Numbered from the stretch's first letter, positions 1 through 5,056 are shown. The stretch is 5,056 bases of DNA from Lachnospiraceae bacterium (GCA_020860745.1 JAJBTR010000209.1:1-5056); one strand, 5' to 3'. Notes: generated by a model not told the origin, from the letters alone. Translations and numbers: made by a program.

Positions 1-116
1 CATATTTCTTCTGTAAGATAAAAATCGTAAAAAAGCAATATACCTTTTTTGACACTTCCTGTTGAGTGCATGGCATTCAAAGGACGTACATTTTCATAAC
101 TCAAATCTCCCTATGT
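1..116. other. AT-rich stretch without a supported gene
   Basis: This stretch is rich in A/T runs. All plus-strand frames close within about 65 bases. A minus-strand frame from the ATG at 76 stays open to the window edge (about 25 codons), but it has no ribosome binding site and no recognisable similarity. A plus-strand frame ending near 65 could be the tail of a convergent gene, but that cannot be judged from so few codons. Most likely it is the spacer beyond the terminator at 117-146. Confidence 0.5.
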
Positions 117-146
117 AAAAACAGCAGCGAAACCGCTGCTGTTTTT
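117..146 (-). terminator. Intrinsic terminator of the lipoprotein gene, probably bidirectional
   Basis: A perfect 13-bp stem (AAAAACAGCAGCG at 117-129 pairing with CGCTGCTGTTTTT at 134-146) closes a 4-base AAAC loop. On the minus strand it starts 12 bases past the TAA stop of the lipoprotein gene (159-161) and ends in a U tract. The A and T tracts flank both sides, so it could also stop plus-strand transcription coming from the left edge. Confidence 0.9.
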
Positions 147-158
147 ATGATCTTTTAT

Positions 159-2612
159 TTATCCCTCATTAAACAACTCCGACAAGGTATCCGCATGTTC
201 CTCAAAGATTTCCAGCAGGAACGTGTTCCAGTGCCGGGCATCCTGGGAATCGCTTCCGAACACATAATCTTCCTGGCCGTAATCAATCACATCAAAACCG
301 GGCATCGCTTTGCTGGCTCCCGCTGTCCGGTAAGAAACCGCGTCCGCCAGGGAGAAAGATACGCTGGTAATATCCGAATAGTCCACCCAGCTGCTCAGAT
401 CAGTACCAGCAGCTTCCGTAGAAGTTCCGTTTGCGGTCTGTATCTCTGCTTCCGGTGTATCCACTTCCACACCGCCCGCATATGCAGCATACATCTGATC
501 TACGTACAGCGCAAAGGAACTGCTCAGCACCTCAGAGGGTACGTGACCGCCATCCCACTGCCACTCAATCTCACAGTCCGTCCCGGCGTTCAGCCAGGCA
601 ATCTGCAGATTCAGGGAAGCAAACATGGACATATCACCCTCGGAAGCGCCCATGACAATGCGGGTCCAGGCAGCATCCTCCGTGTCATCATCACCGATAT
701 AGTTCAGAGGATTGTAGAGAGAGACAATATTGTTGCCATACGCATCCCCCGCCTCAATCTCCGCGATGTCAGCGGCATAGGCCTCCACCATCTCCTCGTA
801 GCTGGAGTAATTGGCAGAATCCGTGGAGCTGCCGGCAGCCTGCGTCGTCCCCGCATCGGGTGTGCCCACATCCATGGTATCGCCGCTGCTATCTACGTTC
901 TCATTGGCGGAAGAGGAATCTTCTGCATCATCCGATGTACTGTCATCCCCGGAAATACTGTCCGTGTCCAGGTCAGTGGGCGCATCGCCATCCGGCAGGC
1001 TGTCCGTATCGATATCATCCGGCATCCCGCCATCCGGAGCTCCACCGCCTCTCATACCGCCCGACTGACTGTCGTCACCCATATCCGGCAAGCTATCCGT
1101 GTCGATATCATCCGGCATCTCCCCCTCAGGAAGGCTATCCGTGCCTCCCGGCATTTCTCCGCTGGAAACTTCACCGTCCTCATCAGAAAAATCAGCCGCA
1201 CCGTTCATCCCGCTGGGAAGATCTCCGCTCATCCCTCCGCTGCTGCTCGCTGTGTACCGCCCCTCCAGGAAAGCGGTTGCTTTCTCCTCACTGCTCATCG
1301 CAGCTACTTCCCCGTCAGACAATGCGTTTCCGTCCGCATCAAACCAGGTCCACCCATCCGCGTAATCCAGATTATCCAGATACCACTGAAGATTGGAGAC
1401 AAACTCTGCCAGATACAGATCCAGATAAGTACCTCCGTATCCGTTGGTGTCAGCATATAAATCCTCATCATATTCGATGGTCAGTGCGATGCTGCTGCTC
1501 AATTCGCCATCTCCGTCCAGATCAAAGCCCACTTCAGACTCCTCCACGGTCAGATCCTGCTCATTGATATACTCCATATATTCTTCTGACAGATACTCAG
1601 CCAGCTGTGCCTGGAAGTCAGAGCCGAACTCATAGTCCGTATCCAGATAATACTCAAATGCCAGCGCCATATCCGCTTCATAAAGGGAAGTAATTGCGCT
1701 GTACGCGATGCAGCCCCAGGCTCCGTCGGACAGAGAAACCTCCTCGCCGTCGATGGTAACCGTTGTGGAATAACTGCCATCCTCATTCAGGTAACAGCCA
1801 ACTGCTCCCACTTCCGCCTGATAAGGGTAGAAATCCGAATTATTTGAGGTGGCTGCGAACATCGTTGCATGCGCCCCGCCGCCGGAGCCTCCGGTAGATA
1901 CAAAATAGTCCACACTTCCCGGGAGATTGCCCAGCAGAATATTATACTTCACAAACCGGGTGGCAGCTTTCTGATCGGAAAGACAGGACGGCGCGTCTCC
2001 GGTATAATATGTGTTCCCATCCTCATCCGTGGCGGTATCCTGTTTGCCCCGGTTGCCGCAGGCCACATTGATATATCCCTCGGAAGCATAGGTTGTTGCT
2101 GCCTGAGTGTTGGTGGACGATGAGTAACCTGCCGCACCGGTATTTAAAATCACCGGAGCGGAATCCGCCGTGTACACCTGACCGTTGGTGCTGGTAATCT
2201 GCGCATCATAGTCAATGACCAGAGCGCCGTTTACAGCGTCAGAATAACTGTCCGCCGTCACATCCGCCTCGCCGTCTCCATCTGTATCAATACCGGTGAT
2301 ATAGCCGCCGGGGACGCAGACAGAAACGCCCTCCTCATCCTCAATCTCCGGATAAGCCACAGCAGATACAATGGACATCACCCATGCATCCGAACCGGAA
2401 TCATAACTCCAGGTATAATCTGTATTATTAGCCAGATTCAGCGCAGATTCGATAGACTCTTTATCAGATGCTGTCGCCTGGGTTCCCGCAGCGGCCGATT
2501 CATCCGAAGAGGCTGATGTCTCCGTATCCGAAGATGCACTGCCGCAGGCTGTCAGACTCGCCATCATAGCCAGTACACACGTACATGCTATGATTTTTTT
2601 CCTGTTTCTCAT
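159..2612 (-). CDS. Secreted lipoprotein, alpha/beta-hydrolase of the subtype B tannase/feruloyl esterase type
   Basis: The product has 817 residues. The start at 2612 is chosen over an in-frame ATG at 2654 because a strong AAGGAGG lies 8 bases upstream of it and the protein then begins with a classical lipoprotein signal: basic MRNRKK, a hydrophobic core, and lipobox LTAC with the lipidated Cys at residue 23. It should sit anchored on the outer face of the membrane. Family marks in order: APVILN-GAAGYS near 152-163, CGNRGKQD near 185-192, a D-x-K-AA-x-R helix near 213-219, the nucleophile elbow GGSGGGAH with Ser243, AYSAITSL-EADMA near 303-316, NPLNYIG near 634-640, ASEGDMS with E658/D660 as acid candidates, and WDGGH with His690. 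These match tannin acyl hydrolases and related carboxylesterases, which are typically under about 600 residues, so this one is oversized. The extra length includes a Ser/Asp/Gly-rich insert at about 455-600. DxDxDG calcium-type loops occur at 109-117 and 364-370. The gene is divergent from a two-component system. The fold is fairly sure; the ester substrate is unknown and true tannase activity is not shown. Confidence 0.82.
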   Translation of the reverse strand: MRNRKKIIACTCVLAMMASLTACGSASSDTETSASSDESAAAGTQATASDKESIESALNLANNTDYTWSYDSGSDAWVMSIVSAVAYPEIEDEEGVSVCVPGGYITGIDTDGDGEADVTADSYSDAVNGALVIDYDAQITSTNGQVYTADSAPVILNTGAAGYSSSTNTQAATTYASEGYINVACGNRGKQDTATDEDGNTYYTGDAPSCLSDQKAATRFVKYNILLGNLPGSVDYFVSTGGSGGGAHATMFAATSNNSDFYPYQAEVGAVGCYLNEDGSYSTTVTIDGEEVSLSDGAWGCIAYSAITSLYEADMALAFEYYLDTDYEFGSDFQAQLAEYLSEEYMEYINEQDLTVEESEVGFDLDGDGELSSSIALTIEYDEDLYADTNGYGGTYLDLYLAEFVSNLQWYLDNLDYADGWTWFDADGNALSDGEVAAMSSEEKATAFLEGRYTASSSGGMSGDLPSGMNGAADFSDEDGEVSSGEMPGGTDSLPEGEMPDDIDTDSLPDMGDDSQSGGMRGGGAPDGGMPDDIDTDSLPDGDAPTDLDTDSISGDDSTSDDAEDSSSANENVDSSGDTMDVGTPDAGTTQAAGSSTDSANYSSYEEMVEAYAADIAEIEAGDAYGNNIVSLYNPLNYIGDDDTEDAAWTRIVMGASEGDMSMFASLNLQIAWLNAGTDCEIEWQWDGGHVPSEVLSSSFALYVDQMYAAYAGGVEVDTPEAEIQTANGTSTEAAGTDLSSWVDYSDITSVSFSLADAVSYRTAGASKAMPGFDVIDYGQEDYVFGSDSQDARHWNTFLLEIFEEHADTLSELFNEG
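991..1026 (-). repeat. Copy 1 of a 36-bp direct repeat inside the lipoprotein gene
   Basis: It encodes PDDIDTDSLP and flanking residues (about 530-541). It differs from the copy at 1084-1119 at three positions, all in third codon positions, so the peptide is the same. A weaker third relative (TDLDTDSIS, residues about 546-554) follows in the protein. Confidence 0.8.
1084..1119 (-). repeat. Copy 2 of the 36-bp direct repeat inside the lipoprotein gene
   Basis: It encodes MPDDIDTDSLPD (residues about 499-510). It starts 93 bases from copy 1, a multiple of three, so the reading frame is kept between copies. The substitutions are all synonymous, which suggests the peptide is under selection or the duplication is fairly recent. 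Confidence 0.8.
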
Positions 2613-2620
2613 AAGGAAAT

Positions 2621-2627
2621 CCTCCTT
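2621..2627 (-). promoter_or_regulatory. Ribosome binding site that fixes the lipoprotein start
   Basis: On the minus strand this reads AAGGAGG, 8 bases before the ATG at 2612. It decides between that start and the upstream in-frame ATG at 2654, whose 14 extra codons would cover this site and part of the promoter region. Confidence 0.9.
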
Positions 2628-2642
2628 GCTCATTTTTTTGAC

Positions 2643-2651
2643 TTTATCACA
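2643..2651 (-). promoter_or_regulatory. Candidate extended -10 box for the lipoprotein gene
   Basis: The minus strand reads TGTGATAAA, that is TG-N-GATAAA, an extended -10 about 30 bases before the ATG. No good -35 hexamer lies 16-18 bases upstream, where the sequence is CAATCT-like. Such a promoter would fit activator dependence, and the inverted-repeat arm at 2655-2664 lies directly upstream of it. Predicted from sequence only. Confidence 0.45.
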
Positions 2652-2654
2652 CAT

Positions 2655-2695
2655 ACCTTGAAAAAAGATTGAAGCTTTCCATCTATTTTCAAGGT
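2655..2695. promoter_or_regulatory. Divergent operator: perfect 10-bp inverted repeat, 21-bp spacer
   Basis: ACCTTGAAAA (2655-2664) is mirrored exactly by TTTTCAAGGT (2686-2695). Inside it, TTGAA recurs at 2658 and 2669, an 11-bp step that equals the usual spacing of half-sites bound by OmpR/PhoB-family dimers. The spacer contains the palindrome AAGCTT. The arms lie 6 and 8 bases from the candidate -10 boxes of the lipoprotein gene and the regulator gene, so one regulator could act on both. The likely ligand is the neighbouring response regulator, but this is inference. Confidence 0.6.
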
Positions 2696-2700
2696 TTCTG

Positions 2701-2709
2701 TGGTATCAT
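2701..2709 (+). promoter_or_regulatory. Candidate extended -10 box for the two-component operon
   Basis: TGGTATCAT is a TG-N-TATCAT extended -10 box placed 25 bases before the regulator ATG. The region 16-18 bases upstream (ATCTAT) is not a -35 consensus, which fits an activated promoter. The box lies in a small dyad, GGTAT-C-ATACC (2702-2712). Confidence 0.5.
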
Positions 2710-2717
2710 ACCCTTAA

Positions 2718-2724
2718 AAAGGAG
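2718..2724 (+). promoter_or_regulatory. Ribosome binding site of the response regulator
   Basis: AAAGGAG lies 9 bases before the ATG at 2734 and supports that start. Confidence 0.85.
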
Positions 2725-2733
2725 ACAACATCC

Positions 2734-3399
2734 ATGAAACTGCTTTTAATAGAAGACGAACCCCGGATGGCGGACGCGCTCAGAGAACTTCTGCGTCAGG
2801 ATGGCTATGATGTGGACTGTTTCTTCCGCGGCGACGACGGTCTTACGGCGCTCTGCAGCAACCAGTACGACGGCGTCATCCTGGATGTCATGCTACCCGG
2901 CCTGTCCGGGGTGGAGGTCGCGGCACAGAGCAGAAAAGCCGGAATCCGCACACCGATTCTGATGCTCACCGCAAAAAGTGAACTGGACGACAAGGTGCTT
3001 GGCCTCGACGCCGGAGCCGATGACTACCTGACAAAACCATTTCATCCCCGGGAACTTCTGGCCCGGGTGCGCGCCCTCTGCCGCCGGGGTCTGCCGCTGG
3101 TGGAAGACAAACTCTGCGTCGGCGACCTGGCGTTGGATACCAGAGTCCTGACTCTGCACTGCATTACCACCGGTCAGAGCGTCCATCTGAGCGAAAAAGA
3201 ATACCGCGTCCTGGAATATTTTATTTCAAATCAGAACCAGATTTTATCGAAAGAACAGCTGGCCATAAAAATATGGGGATACGAGAATGAAGCGGAATAT
3301 AATAAGGTAGAAGTCTACATTTCTTTTACCCGGAAAAAATCAGCTTTGTCGGATCTCATGTGGAAATCAAGGCGGTCCGCGGCGCAGGATATGAATTGA
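2734..3399 (+). CDS. OmpR/PhoB-family response regulator with a frameshifted C-terminus
   Basis: As read, the product has 221 residues. The receiver domain (about 1-115) has the acidic pair E7/D8, phospho-acceptor Asp51 (VILDVMLPG), the switch residue Thr79 (MLTA) and Lys101 (TKPF). A winged-helix DNA-binding domain follows from about 127, with LSEKEYRVLEYF, a KIWGY turn and the recognition helix around YNKVEVYISFTRKK (190-202). After Lys202 the frame is wrong: the last 19 residues have no family character. Shifting by one base at the A6 run (3334-3339) yields KISFVGSHVEIKAVRGAGYELR, the expected wing hairpin, ending with TAA at 3414-3416. The repaired protein would be 227 residues, normal for the family, and its end would overlap the kinase ATG by 8 bases. 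This is either a real one-base deletion, a homopolymer reading error, or slippage. The protein is the partner of the downstream kinase and the probable controller of the divergent operator. Confidence 0.9.
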   Translation: MKLLLIEDEPRMADALRELLRQDGYDVDCFFRGDDGLTALCSNQYDGVILDVMLPGLSGVEVAAQSRKAGIRTPILMLTAKSELDDKVLGLDAGADDYLTKPFHPRELLARVRALCRRGLPLVEDKLCVGDLALDTRVLTLHCITTGQSVHLSEKEYRVLEYFISNQNQILSKEQLAIKIWGYENEAEYNKVEVYISFTRKKSALSDLMWKSRRSAAQDMN

Positions 3400-3416
3400 G
3401 GTGGAAACATGAATAA
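3340..3416 (+). other. Displaced C-terminal wing of the response regulator
   Basis: In the frame one base off the main reading, this stretch encodes the conserved tail of OmpR-type regulators (VEIKAVRGAGYEL, then RWKHE and TAA). It is not translated in the frame of the start at 2734 unless one A is added to the A6 run or ribosomes or polymerase slip there. Confidence 0.85.
3398..3404 (+). promoter_or_regulatory. Ribosome binding site of the histidine kinase
   Basis: GAGGTGG ends 4 bases before the ATG at 3409; its GAGG core is 7 bases away. It lies inside the coding tail of the repaired regulator, so the two genes are probably translationally coupled. Confidence 0.7.
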
Positions 3417-4908
3417 AACCCACAACAAGAGTGCATTTCAACGTTCCCGGCGCCAGATCATTGCAGTAGTGATGGCAGTATTCCTCTTTCTATTTATTGC
3501 TACGCTGGCGATCATCTATACTCTGAGCTATCGGGAGCTGTATCAGGAAAACCAGGACATGCTGGAAGCCTATATTGACCAATATCGGGAAAACGGAAAC
3601 CCCAGCAATATCAGTGATTCGGTATCTGTTCCGGAGAATGCCGCGGAGGGAAACCAGTCTGCACAGAATAATTTGTCAGAGCAGAGGGATTCACTTGAGC
3701 AGAGCGATCTGCCGGAGCAGGATGAATTGCCTGTGGAAAACAATTCGCCGGAACAAAATGAATTGCCCACGGAAGATAATCCGCCGGAACAGAATGAATT
3801 GCCTGCGGAAAATACTATGCCGGAGCAGAACGAATTGCCGGACGAAAATACTATGCCAAGTCACGACGCCACCCGATATCTCCTTTCATCTTTTTATTCC
3901 GTGGCTTTTGATGAAGATGGCAGCGTTTCCAGTGTCGATCCGGGCAGCGGCACTCTATATACAGAAGAGCAGCTCTCTGCGGCGGCCAAAGATCTGCTGG
4001 AAACGGGCCAGGAGCAGGGAACTTACGGAAACTTTATCTACTGCATTGACACAGAGGAATCCTACACCCTGGTTGTTCTGATGGACAATACACTGATTTC
4101 AGACAGCTTTACAACACTCTTTCGCAACACGCTGCTTCTCGGAGCGATCATGGTGGTGCTTCTCTTTGTATGCGCCATTGCCCTGGCTCGCTGGATCATC
4201 CGGCCGTTGGAGGAAAGCGACCGCCGTCAGCGGCAGTTTATTTCCGATGCCGGACATGAGCTGAAAACCCCGGTGTCTGTCGTCGAAGCAAACGTGGAAC
4301 TGCTGGAGAGGGAAATCGGCTCCAACAAATGGCTGAATAACATCCGTTTTGAGAGCAGCCGGATGGCAGGCCTGGTCAGCGAACTGCTCTCGCTGCTGCG
4401 GACAGAGCGCGAGGCTCCACCGATGGAATCTCTGGATTTCAGCCGCCTCGTGCTGGGCGGTGTGCTCCCTTTTGAGAGTATCGCTTTTGACCATGGACGC
4501 GAACTCAATTATCAGATTGCAGACGACATCACCATCCGCGGCAATGCATCGCTCTTAAACCAGCTCGTATCTATTCTGGTAGATAACGCGCTTTCCCACA
4601 GCGCAGGAGAAGGTCAGATCACGGTTACACTCCGTCAGGAAAAAGGCGGAACCGTTTTCAGTGTTTCCAATCCGGGCTTTATCCCCGAACAGGACAGAAC
4701 GGAAATCTTTTCCCGTTTTTACAGAGGCGATGCAACCCGCAATGATACAGGCCACTACGGGCTGGGTTTAACTATCGCAAAGAATATTGCGGCAGAACAC
4801 CGGGGCGAAATCCAGGTGGTCTGCACAGACGGACTGGTATCATTTTCCGTCCGTTTTCCGGAGGAAAAGAAAAAGCGTCACAGCAATTCTTTTACTCTCT
4901 TTATGTGA
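3409..4908 (+). CDS. Membrane sensor histidine kinase (HisKA/HATPase_c)
   Basis: The product has 499 residues. A short basic N-terminus leads into membrane segment 1 (about 16-38). An extracytoplasmic domain of about 200 residues (39-240) follows, and membrane segment 2 spans about 241-262. There is little room for a full HAMP domain: RWIIRPLEESDRRQRQF leads straight to the H-box AGHELKTP with phospho-acceptor His283 (Gly replaces the common Ser before it). The ATP-binding domain shows the N-box VDNALSHS (Asn393), a G1 region of SNPGFI type with Asn421 in place of Asp, the F-box IFSRFYRGD (433-441) and the G2 box GLGL (451-454). All parts needed for autophosphorylation appear present. The sensor domain carries four 12-residue acidic repeats before a globular part (about 155-235) that starts ATRYLLSSFYSVAFDEDGSV and contains no domain I can name. 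The protein pairs with the regulator just upstream, and the stimulus is unknown. It has a short basic tail, EEKKKRHSNSFTLFM. Confidence 0.93.
   Translation: MNKTHNKSAFQRSRRQIIAVVMAVFLFLFIATLAIIYTLSYRELYQENQDMLEAYIDQYRENGNPSNISDSVSVPENAAEGNQSAQNNLSEQRDSLEQSDLPEQDELPVENNSPEQNELPTEDNPPEQNELPAENTMPEQNELPDENTMPSHDATRYLLSSFYSVAFDEDGSVSSVDPGSGTLYTEEQLSAAAKDLLETGQEQGTYGNFIYCIDTEESYTLVVLMDNTLISDSFTTLFRNTLLLGAIMVVLLFVCAIALARWIIRPLEESDRRQRQFISDAGHELKTPVSVVEANVELLEREIGSNKWLNNIRFESSRMAGLVSELLSLLRTEREAPPMESLDFSRLVLGGVLPFESIAFDHGRELNYQIADDITIRGNASLLNQLVSILVDNALSHSAGEGQITVTLRQEKGGTVFSVSNPGFIPEQDRTEIFSRFYRGDATRNDTGHYGLGLTIAKNIAAEHRGEIQVVCTDGLVSFSVRFPEEKKKRHSNSFTLFM
3712..3855 (+). repeat. Four tandem 36-bp units in the kinase sensor domain
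   Basis: The units encode P-E-Q-[ND]-E-L-P-x-E-[ND]-[NT]-x at residues 102-113, 114-125, 126-137 and 138-149. The last three share PEQNELP exactly, and the first has PEQDELP. More diverged EQ/DL motifs just before (residues about 89-101) look like older, decayed copies. Each unit is a multiple of three bases, so copy number could change without breaking the frame. Confidence 0.92.
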
Positions 4909-4990
4909 TTTGTAATGATTCCGCACAGCATTTTCGAGTTCGCTTCAGAAAAGTTAATATAATTTTAATATTCGAAGCTCTTCTCCGCTC

Positions 4991-5018
4991 TTGATTTTTT
5001 ACCTTTTAGCGCTATAAT
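4991..5018 (+). promoter_or_regulatory. Sigma-A type promoter for a gene beyond the window
   Basis: TTGATT (4991-4996), a 16-base spacer and a perfect TATAAT (5013-5018) form a good housekeeping promoter pointing right. Transcription would begin near 5025, inside the inverted repeat at 5012-5041. The target gene lies outside the window. Confidence 0.7.
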
Positions 5019-5041
5019 AGTTTTATATTAAACTGTTATAG
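5012..5041. promoter_or_regulatory. Inverted repeat overlapping the -10 box, likely repressor operator
   Basis: CTATAATAGTTT (5012-5023) is mirrored by AAACTGTTATAG (5030-5041) with one mismatch across a 6-base spacer (TATATT). It covers the -10 box and the predicted start site, the usual position for a repressor of the TetR or a similar dimeric family. It could instead form a weak RNA hairpin at the 5' end of the transcript. Confidence 0.55.
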
Positions 5042-5056
5042 TTCTATTTAAAAATA

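Larger units (their letters stand above)
813..1250 (-). other. Acidic low-complexity insert in the lipoprotein (about residues 455-600)
   Basis: This segment is almost entirely Ser, Asp, Gly, Pro, Met, Thr and Ala, with a single basic residue (R521) in about 140. It contains GEMPGG, GGMRGGG and DIDTDSLPD motifs. It lies between the lid region and the NPLNYIG/acid/His part of the hydrolase. It is probably disordered, surface-exposed and able to bind cations. Whether it acts as a linker, a cell-wall spacer or a ligand-binding segment cannot be told from sequence. Confidence 0.75.
4909..5056. other. AT-rich intergenic end of the window
   Basis: After the kinase stop there is no coding frame worth calling and no convincing intrinsic terminator. 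The best hairpin, GCTTC near 4941 with GAAGC near 4974, has a long loop and no T tract right after it. A TATAAT lies at 4958-4963 but lacks a matching -35. The supported content is the promoter and inverted repeat at 4991-5041. Confidence 0.55.

Noticed and set aside
1..76. Minus-strand open frame from ATG at 76 running off the left edge
   Set aside because: Only about 25 codons, no ribosome binding site, AT-rich composition and no recognisable similarity.
49..77. TTGACA at 49-54 as a promoter
   Set aside because: It is a perfect -35 hexamer, but the sequence 16-18 bases downstream (GGCATT) is not a -10 box and no plus-strand gene follows.
66..1460. Long plus-strand frame of 464 codons opposite the lipoprotein gene
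   Set aside because: It is antisense to a gene with a clear lipoprotein signal, hydrolase motifs, ribosome binding site and terminator. Its product has no family motifs, starts upstream of the terminator stem and has no ribosome binding site.
2613..2654. Longer lipoprotein start at 2654 (14 extra residues)
   Set aside because: The extra codons cover the AAGGAGG site and the candidate -10 box, have no ribosome binding site of their own, and would put a charged peptide before the signal sequence.
3331..3345. Programmed -1 ribosomal frameshift in the regulator
   Set aside because: The zero-frame codons AAA-AAA are preceded by G, so the heptamer is not a full slippery site, and no clear downstream stimulatory structure was seen. 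Kept only as a lesser alternative to a deletion or read error.
3575..4081. Plus-strand 168-codon frame inside the kinase gene
   Set aside because: It is an out-of-frame shadow kept open by the 36-bp repeats. Its repetitive Arg/Asn-rich peptide is a by-product of the real reading.
4958..4963. Second TATAAT after the kinase gene as a promoter
   Set aside because: No acceptable -35 lies at 15-19 bases upstream, and the box lies in an A/T run where such matches are common.

Overview
The window reads as chromosomal DNA from a gut-type Bacillota, most likely of the Lachnospiraceae/Clostridia kind. This rests on strong AAGGAGG-type ribosome binding sites, mid-range GC in genes with AT-rich gaps, a very acidic secreted lipoprotein, and an OmpR/HisKA pair in the style of that group. 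No mobile element, RNA gene or CRISPR array was seen.

Layout: positions 1-116 are AT-rich and hold no gene I can support. A perfect 13-bp stem with T tracts (117-146) ends a large minus-strand gene (159-2612). That gene encodes an 817-residue lipoprotein with an alpha/beta-hydrolase core of the bacterial subtype B tannase/feruloyl-esterase kind. A divergent control region follows (2613-2733). It carries a perfect 10-bp inverted repeat whose arms sit next to a candidate extended -10 box on each side. On the plus strand come an OmpR-family response regulator (2734-3399) and a membrane histidine kinase (3409-4908). The last 148 bases are AT-rich and hold a good sigma-A promoter (TTGATT-N16-TATAAT). 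A 12-bp inverted repeat overlaps its -10 box and points at a gene beyond the window.

How the parts may work together (inference): the kinase senses something outside the membrane through a domain that contains four 12-residue acidic repeats, and it phosphorylates the regulator. The regulator probably binds the shared divergent region and controls both its own operon and the hydrolase lipoprotein.

Main oddities: (1) the regulator is frameshifted at an A6 run, so the sequence as given loses the C-terminal wing of its DNA-binding domain, which is present in the neighbouring frame and would overlap the kinase start; (2) a lid segment of the tannase-like family (roughly residues 740-795) appears after the catalytic His instead of before the catalytic acid; (3) about 145 acidic, repeat-bearing residues are inserted into the hydrolase; (4) the kinase sensor domain has a 36-bp tandem repeat; (5) the divergent operator and the downstream promoter/operator are well-formed symmetric elements.
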